Origin: Henricia sp. BOLD:AAB3569
Taxonomy: Eukaryota > Echinodermata > Asteroidea > Spinulosida > Echinasteridae
DNA: 64,000 nt
Assembly (NCBI GenBank): GCA_037783545.1
Contig: JBBELK010000002.1
Coordinates: forward strand, 1,054,001-1,118,000
Direction of reading: 5' to 3'
Part shown: positions 12,391 through 23,794 of the stretch, in pieces
How the letters are laid out: every line of letters starts with the position of its first letter
Position numbering within the stretch: the stretch's first letter is position 1
Position numbers and translations under genes: made by a program
The notes under the pieces: model-generated
Told to the model about the DNA's origin: nothing
What the model saw: the letters and a program-made list of their open reading frames with translations, nothing else
Database searches by the model: none

Positions 12391-13097
12391 TTTACAAGGC
12401 GATTTGCCCTTGTTTGCTAGTAATCGATTCAATATTATTGGTTTTAGGAGTAATCATTGTACGCGACGAGTTCGCCGTTTCATTCTTCAGTTTCATCATG
12501 CCATGCGGCAATTTCACCGTTCCATGTGGCAGATGTCTGGTGAACCAAAGTAAAGTAGGCCTAGGATTCAGCCTAGTAATTCAGCCTAAGATTCAGCCTA
12601 GGATTCGATATCTAAAATACATGCGCCAAAAGATTACAAAAAGTGTGTTAATAAAAAAACAAGTCAACGAATTTTTAAAACTCCATAAACAAATGCAAAC
12701 TTTTACCATTGAATAATTCTTCCAAACAATCTACAAGTTCAATAATAATATCTATTACGTACGTGGGGGAAAATGTGCAAAAACGTGTTAATTATCAAAA
12801 GAAACGATACATTAAAGCCAACCGGTCTTCTTTAAAGAAAAGTGTATCCTTTGTGTTAACGATTTTCACACCTTTTTTACGATAAACTTTTCGATCATCA
12901 CTATATCTAAAATAATATTTTGGAACCGGCTGATTCGCAACACTAATTAGTTCCTAATTAATCAATAAAACTTACGCGTCATTTCGCCAAACTGACCACT
13001 CAAAATGTGACGGCACCAAGCCGACAATGCAAGTTTACCGTTTATGTTAACGATTTTAACACCTTTTTCAACAAACGTTTAGATCATTATACCACAT

Positions 13098-13410
13098 CTA
13101 AAAAAGATTTTGGAACCGGCAAACATACCTCAAAATACCAGAATAGCGCATTGTGCTGTCAAATTGTTTGTTGCCAATTTTCAGCAGGTTCTCAATCTCA
13201 GATTCATTAGAATTGGACAATTTCTTAGACTCACTAGAAATTTGTTTCAGTACGTCTTTTTTTGGTGCTTCGTCTCTATTTCCCGAGAGGAATTTTTTAT
13301 TACCCAGTGTTTTCAAATTGTCTAAATGTTCGCGGCGAGGTTTCTATTTCAGGACCTTCTTCAGCGCGTCGCGTTGTGTATTTCGTATACATATCGAGCC
13401 TTTCTCTCGT
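13098..13410 (-). pseudogene. Protein-like remnant inside the foldback element
   Basis: On the minus strand, MYTKYTTRRAEEGPEIE lies in one frame and NKKFLSGNRDEAPKKDVL to FDSTMRYSGILR in the next, with a GT donor-like site (aggtatgt) after it. The family is not recognised. It lies between the left foldback arm and the nested TTAA element, so it could be what is left of the element's own gene. Confidence 0.35.
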
Positions 13411-13455
13411 ACGTTTCTGTGGTGCTTGACTTTTCCTGTAAATATACCACGTTAA

Positions 13456-16415
13456 AGATACACACCGGCCTACTGTTTACATGATTTAGTGATGTAGCAG
13501 CATTGACAATACTTTTTGATGGTCGTTGTGAAAAAAGATCATCAAAATATCCCGTAATTTACTAATTTAAAAGAAGAAGTGCAAAATTAACAAAAACGGT
13601 CAAAAGACGGGTTATACGCTTTACCAGCCGTTGCAACTACGCGCGAGCCTCACGACTTTGTCACAAACGATTCGCTCTCCTCCTACTCAGGATATCTCAA
13701 ATTTTCTGCTCACGATTTCACTGGACAGCCCGGACGACCGAATAGGAATTTCCGTTTTCTTTTGAAGAGTTGGCATCATGTTTTTTCTTCACAAACGTAC
13801 ACCGGAGCAACGCACCCGGCCGTGTGTGCGTTCAGGCTATTTGCCGTGCTGCGCGGGGCAAATATCCTACACTCTACGGTAGCCTGCCGTACACTCTCAG
13901 AACGTTGGTTAAAATTTTTAACCAACTTGGTTAAAATTTTAACCAACCATGTATTACCAGGTGAACATCCCAACAGTTGGTTAAAACCTTAACCAACCCA
14001 GGTTGGTTAAATTTTAATACGTGGTTGGTTAAAATGTTTAACCAATGACTGGTTAATTAAATTTTAACCAACCTGTTGGTTAATGGTGAGTTGGGCAAAT
14101 TTTAACCATGCAGTTGGTTATACCAGAATGGTTGGGCAATTTACTTAAATGCTGTTCACAGAAATTGGGCAATATTTTACCAACAGTTGGTTAATTTATT
14201 ATGTTATCAGTTCTTTAAGACACTAAATAAAGGCAAATACTACACAATGACCTTGATAATTTGACATTTTATTATTTTGAATATATCATGTACCGTATTT
14301 TGATGTACATAATCAGCAGCAGTAGGTCAAATATATCCTGAAATTTTCTGAATGAAAGTATTTGGATTCTTTCAAACACATCACACTGTGTTAACATTGA
14401 GTTTGATAATGCTTGAGTGCTTTTTGTTTCTTTTGTGGTTTACACAGACAAAGAAAAGTTAACTTCGGGTTGCGAAATAACACTAACACAATTTATATTT
14501 AGTTGCGATTAGCTTGCAAAGTATGGAATGTTTGTTCTGGATCAAAAAGTGACCAAAATGCAGTTAGCATACAATCATTACTGTCCACTAAATAAAAAGT
14601 TTCCCGTATTCAGGCCTCTCACACCAGATTACTCTAAGGCAGCTCTAGCTCACAAACAAAATGTCAAACGGCAGATTAGATGATTTAGTTATTATGTCCA
14701 GCACACTATATGTCTTCTTGAATGTTAGTGTTTCCATCAGAATGATCCACCTCGATCGGCCCTCGCCAGCTTTATCATGAAGACAGTAGCATCAGGGAGT
14801 AGCAGTTGTCAAATCAACTATGATGAGTGGTTGTCGCCTTGGCTTCTCATTACCGTGTTATTAAATTGCTGTATGAATAAACAAAATGAAACAAAGACTA
14901 ACTTAGTATGCATGACATCTATCGGAAAGAATTTACAAGTCGGACATCACATAAGCCCTCATGCACTAAGCCTATAGGACAACTCAGAAAAATTCTAAAA
15001 AATTTTTCGAGTAAATTCTTCAGATTTTTCCCCTCCAAATCTTGGTTCTCTCATTATATTTGCACTTATTCTATTTAATAAATAATTTTAAGGCAAAATT
15101 AGTGATGTCCGAGTACTAAATTCTTACCCTTTTTTACTAAAAAAATACCAAAAAGACTTCTCTTTAAACGTTTAACACATTTTAGTGGTTATTAAATCAC
15201 TATAAGGACAATCAGTGCCGACTTGTGGTAATCGAAATTTATTCCAAATCATGTACCTATCAAACCTAGGTGGCGATTCGTCCACGACGTACGCATAATA
15301 GAAATAAAATTTACAGCGCACCTAGAGAAACAAACGTGCACGTTTTGTCTCCATATGGGCGAGGATTTTGTCATCCAAATTTTCCCCAGGGGCGGGGAAT
15401 TTATCACACGAAACTTAGTGACAACCCCCACCTCTTAGTCTTAGGTGGGACAGCCCGGGGGTACGGGTGGGGGACTAGGGAGGAGTGGGAGAAATGAAGA
15501 CCGTTCGTATAGCGAGTACATGTATACTCCACTATCACTAGCATACACACGGCCTACGTGTACCATGGGTGTACAAAGCCTAGCCCAGTAGCCGTGCGTG
15601 TATGGTTTTTTTTAAAAATGGCACGTTCATGTCGGCTTAAACCTTCGAAAAGGTCTGCCAAATCTTTCTGCTAGCAACCACTAATGTATCCACACAGTCT
15701 AACGAAATACCAGATGATTAAACGAGACAGGCTTACCTTCAAATAACCGTCATTTCGGCTCAGAAACACCGCTAATCTGACCGTGAACTTTCGCCATTTT
15801 GTGTGTGTGTTACTGTGTGCCTGTACGCACACACAACGTTTTTACATCGACAACGACGCGTGAAAAAAATGCTGCACTGGCGAATGCTGCCATTCACCAA
15901 TGGCAGCTTTCGCTGGACACCACGTGACATGGTTGGGCGATTTGTTTTAACCAACTTCGCTTTTGCGGGGGGTCGACATTATAACCATAGTTGGTTAAAA
16001 TACAGCCCTCTGATCTTATATTTTACACAACCCGCAGTTTACCCAACCAGAAAGCAGAATATTTCTTAACCAACCCCTGGTTAAAGAAAAATTTACCCAA
16101 CTCATAGAATTTAACCAACATTGGGAGGTTTTTAACCAACTTATTTTTAACCAGTGATATTTTAACCAGCGTTCTGAGAGTGTAGCACGCGCTCGCTCCC
16201 GTCTCCGGATTCTCGAAACAACTTAAACATTTATGTTCGAATTTTCATACCTATGTTCAACTTTGTTTCATACCTGTATAAATAGTCTCTCTTTTGTCAA
16301 TTACTTTTAAATATTGGGGGAAAATCAGAGTTGAATTTGGCGCAGTTCTGCAGTAAGAAACTTTCATGCGGCTGGACACAAAACTAACTCGCAAGACCAT
16401 GTGACTTTTCGCAAC
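13456..16415. mobile_element. TTAA-type element (AGGWACACACC family), interrupted copy
   Basis: TTAA at 13452-13455 is followed by AGATACACACCGGCCTACTG. It matches 46498-47331 until about 16415, where the right end is lost to unrelated sequence. A 2.29 kb element (13892-16182) is inserted in it. Confidence 0.7.
13892..16182. mobile_element. 2.29 kb element with CACTCTCAGAACG ends and TA duplication
   Basis: It starts CACTCTCAGAACGTTGGTTA and ends, inverted, CACTCTCAGAACGCTGGTTA, with TA on both sides (13890-13891, 16183-16184). The related copy at 46921-46940 shows the empty site, ccgTAgcacg. Subterminal regions (13905-14180 and 15930-16175) are packed with GGTTGGTTAA motifs in both orientations. 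No transposase was seen inside, so it is probably non-autonomous. Confidence 0.85.
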
Positions 16416-17544
16416 AACAAAAACATACAGTTCATTCAGTGGAAGCCCCCCAGCTATGGCGGATGTACAGGGAAGAAGACCTTATTACCGGATTGGTGTA
16501 TATAGAGGTTTAGCGTACACATGCAGGAATATTCAAACATAAAAGAACATATACCACAGTGCATGTCTATAGTTGAAAAAGTGTATGAAAGGTTTCCTCA
16601 TTAAAAAGTTGAATATTGTTCAGTTGTTGATAATTTGTTAAAGCTTTTCATAAAATTTCCCAGAGCAGCTTGATTAATTTACTGTGTGTGGCCAGATTAT
16701 CCAGGTTCAACTGCCATAGGATTGTACACACAGAAATCCTGGTGCCCTGGCCACTGGCCGCGTTATGGAGGGGGCCTAATATCAAGGTTCCACCTCCATA
16801 TGTTTGTGTTAAAACTTGTTTGGGACCAAACAAATGTGGCCACTTTAGACAGGTGGCCTCTTTATAGAGGTGGTCTGAAGAGCACGTTTCACTGTACTTT
16901 CTTCAGTCCTCTCACAAACGTATGTATATCCACGTCTTTGGAAATGAACTACCTTCTTTTTTGGCCTTTAACTACACCCATTCATTAATTAGGCACTAAT
17001 TAGTGGTGCGAATCAGCCGGTTCCAAATTTTTTTTTAGATATGGTAATGATCTAAAAGTTTATACTAAAAATTTGAAAATCGTAAACACAAAGGGTACAC
17101 TTTTTCTTTGAAGAAGACCGGTTGGCTTTAATGTGTCCGTTTCTTTTGATGATTAACATGTTTTTTGCACATTTTCCTCACGTACGTAATTGGTAGTATT
17201 ATTAAACTTGTAGATTGTTTGAAATAATTATTATATTGCAAAAATGTGCAAAAATTATTATATTGCAAAAGTTTCAAAAATTCGTTGACTTGTTTTTTAT
17301 TAACACACTTTTTTTAAAAATCTTTTGGAGTATGTATTTTAGATATCGAATTATAGGATAAATCTTAGGCTGAATCCTAGTGCTGAGTTGAAATGGTACA
17401 TTGCCAAATGGGACGGTGAAATTGCCGCATGGCATGATGAAACTGAAGAATGAAACGGCGAACTCGTCGCGTGCAATGATTACTCGCAAAAACGAATAAT
17501 ATGGAATCGATTACTAGCAAACAAGGGCAAATCGCCATGTAAAA

Positions 17545-18040
17545 CCGATGAAATTGGCGAATGTTATGATGAAATTGGCGAATGTAATGATGAAATTGGC
17601 GAATGTAAGGGTGAAATTGGCGAATGGAAGGGTAAAATTGGCGAATGGAAGGGTGAAATTGGCGAATGCAACGTGAAATTGACAAATGCAATGATGAAAT
17701 TGGCGAATGTAATGTTGAAATTGGCGAATGTAATGATGAAATTGGCGAATGTAATGATGAAATTGGCGAATAAGATGATGAAATTATAAAATTGGCGAAT
17801 GTAAGGGTGAAATTGACGAATTTAATGATGAAATTGGCGAATGTAAGGGTGAAATTGGCGAATGGAATGATGAAATTGGCGAATGGAATGATGAAATTGG
17901 CGAATGTAATGATGAAATTGGCGAATGGGATGATGAAATTGGCGAATGGATGATGAAATTGGCGAATGGAATAATGAAATTGGCGAATGAAATGATAAAA
18001 TTGGCGAATGAAATGATAAAATTGGCGAATGAAATGATGA
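17545..18040. repeat. Minisatellite, about 20-bp unit, right arm (inverted)
   Basis: Reverse complement of the left array, AATGATGAAATTGGCGAATG. Variant order (ggatga, gtaagg, gcaacg) partly mirrors the left arm, as expected if the arms are copies of one another. Confidence 0.9.
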
Positions 18041-18100
18041 AATTTATAAAGGCGGCGTTGTGGTACTACCGAAGATAGCTATGGCGTTCCATATCCTGGC

Positions 18101-18580
18101 GTCATGGGTTTTCGATCGGATAACGGGAAAATTCCTCAGAAACCAAAACGACAGCAAATATCTTTAAAAAAATGTTATCCATGTTAGAACACTATCCTTG
18201 AATTTTATATTCCACAACAGACCATACAGTTTCTGCTGTTTTTCTTTTCTCAGATTGCCCCACAGCGATAAGCTCTGCATGCGCCACGGTGATAGCAGTG
18301 TCATATGTTTTCGATCGTTCGTTTGATGGGCCATTTCTTTTGACGTATGGTGTGCCAAGTGTCAAATTGAGCAACAAATGGCCAGTTTTCCCAAAACACC
18401 CAAGTTCCGAAGCTGGCCTACTTTTCTGTCAGTAAATGAATATGAACCCCTAACGGTTTTGTAAGCGGTGTGCTGATCGGCTTCGCAGGATACGCTGCGA
18501 AGTTTAGCAAAGGTTCTGCGTTAGGATTCCTCCCAAGCGCGTTCAAAAGAGATATAAGAATTTGTTGGATTTGGCCATCC
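18101..18580. other. No gene recognised
   Basis: A minus-strand frame (NGPSNERSKTYDTAITVAHA near 18250-18340) looks protein-like but has no splice borders or family I can defend. Confidence 0.3.
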
Positions 18581-19168
18581 TGAGATCTCAGGGAATTTTC
18601 ACTCTGCAAAGCGACGTGACAATACCCTGAGGAAATACACGCAAATCTGTGGAGCGAGCCGGCTGTTGTATTGAGCCAACTCACGCCCGAGTCATTTTGA
18701 TGTAATTTAATCAATTCGGTCATGTTATGCCGAAAAGAAACAATTTCTATACTTTCCAGAAATTGTATTGGGTTCCGTTCCTTATGACTGTCTCATTCCT
18801 ACCAAACTTTCAAACGACGAACCTTATTTACTCCGCAGTTTTTCAAATTAATAACAGGGATGCATGCTGACGAATGTAATGGAACGGATTCCCCAGTATG
18901 CTTTAAATAGCAGCCAATCGTCGACGCGGACAACGGCCAGCATTACCGAGTACATGTATCACATGCATGCACGGTGTTTACAATCTGCGCGCGTTACATT
19001 TGAATGCCTACAATCGCGCTACAATGCACTGCAAGCGTCCATATTGGTCCAGCAGAGGCGACAAGATTTCTGTCGCTAGTCCCACCGCCAAATGGGGCCT
19101 TTTTCAACAGGGCCACTGTACGCAGGAGTTAAGGAGTGCGTTAAAGGGGCACTGTTGCAAGAGGATGG
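18581..19168 (+). repeat. Dispersed repeat of about 590 bp, copy 1
   Basis: Direct copy of 44146-44718, with shared blocks such as CAATTTCTATACTTTCCAG and ATGCATGCACGGTGTTTAC. No terminal repeats or coding potential recognised. Confidence 0.75.
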
Positions 19169-20879
19169 ATTTGGCACGCCACAAACTTTTAATTGGCAAG
19201 GCAATCACGCAATCGATCCTGCACGAATGAAAGACAGGACCTTTGGTGGAATATTTGATTAAAGATCACGTCCGTATGATACACTTGATTAAAAGTCCAA
19301 AAGTGTGATAGTGATCTTCAGCCGAAAATACACATTTTGCAAAGTTTGAAAGATAACTCATGCCAGGTAATTTGATTTGCAGCAAGTTGAAGGCACAGAC
19401 AAGCGACCGATTCACCGTTTGCAAAACAGCCACAAATAACGGTGGATCTCGTACAGTCCGGCGGTAAATCAGTGTAAAGTCTGCTGATCGAAAACACATG
19501 ACACTCGAAAACATATGACGGCACGATACCTACTTCAGAGACCCAAATAAGGCTTGGTAGACCAAGGAGCTATAGTCATTTCTCCATTACAAAAGTGACT
19601 CAAAAATGGTTGAATGTGGGTTCTTCCACAGGGTACCATTGTCCCCTTTTCAACTTTGTGACAGGTTTGGGATGTCAATTGTTTGCCTTTTTCTGAAATT
19701 GATTGTGCAACAGGTGCTTTAGAGCACATTTCAATTACACAACTCAAGAATGCGACATCCGATTAGCATGATTTTTTTCTTTAAATGTCATTATTAGTCA
19801 CAAAATATTTCTTTATTTCGAAATATTTAAATTTTGTGCATGGCCACCCTACTAAATGTTCCTGCCCTCGGTTGTTGGTACCTCGTTCGTTTAACCAAAA
19901 CCCTCTTGGCTGCCCGATTTATGAGCGAAAGGACGGCACGTCTATATCTCAGTGCCCTGGCTGTCAGAATCACAACTGATGTAAAACAGTCGCCCTCTAC
20001 GTTCATCAGGGCGATGCAAATACAACTGTATCTCATAGCTCAGCTGGAAGAGCATCTTCCTAATGTGCCGGATGTCTCAAGTTTGATTTCCTACAGACTA
20101 TTAAATAGTTGCCATCTTGTAGGGCAGTTTCTACTTTCTTTGTTTCTTGAGGATATGCATATGGATGCACATTTTGTGCTAAACACGGTTGATTAATTTA
20201 ATGTACAAAAGTTGCCCTGCAACATGGCAGCTAAATGATTTGATATGTTCTATAAGATACATACAATTATTCTTTTTCTCGATGAAGATTATGGTTTCTT
20301 TGTTTCACTAACAAAACGTTCTACAGTCACACCAGAAAGTTTTAAAGTAATAAAAACTAAAGTAATAAAAACTAGAGGAATACATGTCATGTTTGGCAAG
20401 CCCTAGTGACAGCATGCGCCGGTTGCAGATGTGCACTCATTTTATGGAAGATTTAGGATTTCCCGGGTCCTTTATTTTGGGATGGTGCACATGTGATTGT
20501 GAGCATGTTGTGTCATTGGGTATTGACCAAATGCTAGCTGTGGATTTGTGGGTACAAAACATTTTGTATTTTAATTTTTTTTCCTCGTTTTAAATTTATA
20601 TATTTTAAATTTAAATAACATTTTAAATATGTTTGTAAAATGACCAATATTCAGCCTTTGGCTGCCATGAGTCATTACATGAAAATAAACCAGTTATAAA
20701 TTTTTTTATTAAAACGTCCACAATCTTTGTACATATGTAATGATAAATTTGAGGACAGCAGGTGCATACCCTGTGCTTAATACCTATACCCTGTGATCAA
20801 TATAGGGCAAAACTATTGCCACACCATACAATATCTGGCAATTTTTAATGGCATTTCTTAAATTTTAATTTGCCCATCA
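19169..20879. other. No gene recognised
   Basis: Contains the degenerate tRNA-like sequence at 20029-20098. The remainder is AT-rich and unassigned. Confidence 0.45.
20029..20098 (+). pseudogene. Degenerate tRNA-like sequence
   Basis: CATAGCTCAGCTGGAAGAGCA resembles a D arm (A box: TAGCTCAGCTGG). The B box is decayed (AAGTTTGATTTCC). Similar to the sequence at 6025 in its first half. Confidence 0.35.
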
Positions 20880-22133
20880 TGCATAGTTCCGAGATTGCCC
20901 AGTTAAAGGAACACGTTGCCTTCAGATTTCACGAAATCTCACGTTTGAGGGTGTTCCTTATACTTATTAAGAGTTGTTCTTGCAATAAAACACATTTAAT
21001 GTGTTATAATTAGTGAATGGTAATTAAAAAAAACAAACACTGACCTCTGACCCCCACTACATGTCCCGCGAAATGTATACGTATTTCAAGCCGTCAATAC
21101 GATCGTCCGGGTAGTGGGCAAAATGCAGCGACGAACAGGAGTTAGGCTGGCGCCGTAGCCAGTAGTCAGGTAAACCTATCAGATGAACGCAAAGTACCAT
21201 ACCATTCTCCGACTCCCGAGACATGTGTGAAATGTAAACACACACACACACACACACATGCAGACTGGCTGTCAAAAAATGGATCGTCAAGAGAACACAG
21301 CAGACGCGTCAAAAAAGAAAAAACGAAAACCTCGCGACAGGGTAAGAATATTGTGACAAACCGATAGAAAGGACTTGGATGATTTATACCCAATGGTTAT
21401 TGTAGACACGAATTTAAAAAAACAGGCACATCACACGCAACGGAGGAAGGAAAAATAATGTCTTTCTCCAGGCTGGAAATAAGACTAATATAATTTCTCC
21501 GCCATTTATGGGAGTCAAGATTTTGACTCCCATAAATGGCGGAGCGTGCTGCTTCGAGAAATTACGCAAAATTGAAGCATTTCTAAGGCACGTTTGTGTG
21601 GATCATTATATTCTACTTTTTAAACATCTTTTAGATCGTGCTCATTATACTTCAAACGCTTGTAATAGCCCAAAAACGCCCAATAAAGCGCAACCCGAAG
21701 GCAACGTGTTCCTTTAACCCCGCCACTTAGATACTGTTGCTACGTGCTCATAAGCCATCGCAAAAAAATTGCGACAACATACAAAGCAAAAGGACTCCGC
21801 ATGGAAAGCACAGATTCATTGAAGAAAACTCAAAGGTATTTATGTTTTAGGGTCGACAGTTACCCTAGCACACACTGAGCGAAGGGCTGGTAATGCAGGG
21901 ATGACACAGATTCATAAAAATGCGCTTTCCTACCTTTGAACAGCGAATCGCCCGACATTGAAACCAAAATTCACCCGGTCACTGGCGCATACAACATGTA
22001 CAAACTGTATATTGGCAGAAAAATCGCGTGATTGTTTGTGATGCAATGCACTTTGATCTATGTGGGCGCTGTCTGCTAGCTCTGTTGTGATTGGTCGGCG
22101 GGTTCGGCTTGATTGACAGGTCGGAACTATGCA
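20880..22133. mobile_element. MITE with TGCATAGTTCCGA ends, split by a TTAA element
   Basis: Ends TGCATAGTTCCGA and TCGGAACTATGCA. Unsplit relatives of about 440 bp lie at 43184-43623 and 50683-51126. Here the 807-bp TTAA element 20907-21713 sits where the others read gcccagTTAAcc. Confidence 0.8.
20907..21713. mobile_element. TTAA-type element, AGGAACACGTTGCCTTC family, copy 1
   Basis: 807 bp between TTAA duplications (20903-20906, 21714-21717). Ends are AGGAACACGTTGCCTTC on both strands. The centre has a near-perfect hairpin of CCGCCATTTATGGGAGTCAA (about 21499-21543), and there is a CA repeat at 21239-21259. A second copy is at 54925-55745. Confidence 0.85.
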
Positions 22134-22538
22134 TTAATTGGGTTGCTTTGTCAGAATCCTTTTCAGATTACCATTTTGTATATCAAATTTTACTTTAATA
22201 CTTTACTGTGCAGTACATGTATTTATACTGTACCTACTTGGTATATACCATGCATATATAAAATATATAGAGTATTATATTGTACTTTTTACACCTATTT
22301 ACACCTGCAGCCCCAAAAAAGTTTCTAAAATCCCTTATTTTGGCTGTAAGATTCAACAAAAACAATCTACTGTAGTTTTATCCAAGATTTATAGATTAAC
22401 ATTTACAGATTAAATGTTGTTCATTACAACTTTGACAACAACACATTAGACCTATTTTGCAATATGCAAATGTTTGGTTAAGCCCCTGTCACATACACCA
22501 CAGGATATTTTTCATCGTACGAAAATCTTGGGCTCTTA

Positions 22539-23056
22539 AGCGGGCCTCCCACTGTACGATTTTTGCCAGGAATTTCCAACGATTAGCTACGAATTGGTCT
22601 GATTGTGTATAGAGTCTATGGACAGTCTCTGGTTATCGTACCTAATCGTAGGAAATTCGTGGCAAAAATCACTCTCACTGTGCGATTTTTGCCACGAATT
22701 TCCAACGATTAGGTACGATTTGGTGAGATTACCAGACCTTGTCTATAGATTCTATACACAATCGTACCAAATCGTACCTAATCGTTGGAAATTCGTGGCA
22801 AAAGCGGGCCTCTCACTGTGCGATTATTGCCACGAATTTCCAACGATTAGGTACGGTTTGGTACGATTGTGTATAGAGTCTCTCACTATGAGCAACTAAC
22901 AATGGAAATTGGGCACACACCATTGTTATTAACAATGGTTTGTGCCCAATTTCCATCGTTAGTTGCTCATAGTGTCCAGACAGACTCTGGTAATCTCACC
23001 AAATCGTACATAATTGTTGGAAATTCGTGACAAAAATCGCACAGTGGGAGGCCCGC
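22539..23056. repeat. Three consecutive hairpin units (GCGGGCCTC-CACTGTGCGAT family)
   Basis: Units at about 22539-22671, 22672-22803 and 22804-23056 each fold back through CCACGAATTTCCAACGATTA and its inverse. The third carries a further hairpin at its centre (22884-22974). Borders read GCGGGCCTCTCACTGTGCGA and, inverted, GCGGGCCTCCCACTGTGCGA. Confidence 0.75.
22884..22974. repeat. 91-nt near-perfect hairpin
   Basis: Arms of 45 nt starting CACTATGAGCAACTAAC, with about two mismatches and almost no loop. It is inserted in the centre of a larger palindrome. Size and pairing resemble a small-RNA precursor, but transposon origin is the simpler reading. Confidence 0.75.
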
Positions 23057-23089
23057 AGAGTGATTTTAATTTTCTTTGGTCACATGACA

Positions 23090-23290
23090 TACCTAAAACT
23101 TACACTTTATCGTAGGTAAATCGTACGAAAGTCCTACGTTTGTCGTACGATGTTTTTTCGTTGTGCAATTGTCGCAAGATGAAACAACCATCTTACGAGC
23201 ATCGCTGGACCATCGTACGACAATCGTACGTCAATCTTAAGACTGTCCTACAACATATTAAAAAGTACAATTATCGTACGATTTTGAGGG
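23090..23290. repeat. Cluster of TCGTACG palindromic motifs
   Basis: Six or so occurrences of (T)CGTACGA within 200 bp. Similar cgtacgaaaatc occurs at 22517 on the other side of the hairpin run, so both may belong to a larger element enclosing it. Confidence 0.45.
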
Positions 23291-23589
23291 CCTTGGAAGT
23301 CATTCCAAAATTAGGTGTAAAGTCACCAAACATGATTCGCTAGCCACTGGTGTCATTATCGTTCATTTACCACGGATATATCGCATCGGCGCCCCAATCC
23401 GTGGACGATAACGGCCATGCCAGTGATTCGCCGTGTCAGCAGGACGCTGCTCAGTGTGCCCGGACAATATTTTTAGCAGTGGAGAACACTGTGATGCCGA
23501 TCGTCACAGCCAAGTTCTAAAATCACGCCAGCCTGCGGGACATGAGCATAGTTGCGATTATTTTGTGCCGACTTCCGCTTGTTAAGCGA

Positions 23590-23794
23590 TACTCACGCGA
23601 TTTGTTCTGGTTTGTGACCCGAGTGTTACTTTTTTGCTTGATGTTCCGTCGCGGTGCAAGAGCAGCTTCAGTCTCCTTATGGTACCATCTCTGATGTAGC
23701 AGACAGGGTACGTTTCATCCATCCTTGCACCCAGAGGCATCATCATCTCCTTCCTCTCTCTTCCTCTTTTTCTCTTCTTGAGCATCCTATTTGC
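23590..23794 (-). CDS. Possible orphan exon, unknown protein
   Basis: Acceptor-like aaatag, then an open frame MLKKRKRGRERKEMMM, then ARMDETYPVCYIRDGTIRRL to SQTRTNR, before donor-like GTGAGTATC. The composition is protein-like but I recognise no domain, and no partner exon was found nearby. Confidence 0.25.

Larger units (their letters stand above)
11841..18092. mobile_element. 6.25 kb foldback element with 1.1 kb inverted arms
   Basis: The arms (11841 to about 12966 and about 16985 to 18092) are inverted copies starting ATGGAACGCCATAGCTATC. The flanks are ATCCTGGT (11833-11840) and ATCCTGGC (18093-18100), an 8-bp duplication with one mismatch. Each arm holds an array of a 20-bp repeat (11891-12390 and 17545-18040). 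The middle carries a TTAA-type element, itself split by a TA-type element. No transposase is visible, so it is non-autonomous or gutted. Confidence 0.8.

Noticed and set aside
11797..12716. ORFs of 100-164 aa across the 20-bp repeat array (HSPISS and IRQFH patterns)
   Set aside because: Composition is dictated by the minisatellite; the mirror array gives similar ORFs on the opposite strand.
13098..13316. Independent host gene
   Set aside because: Lies wholly inside the foldback element and is frameshifted against its upstream part; listed only as an element remnant.
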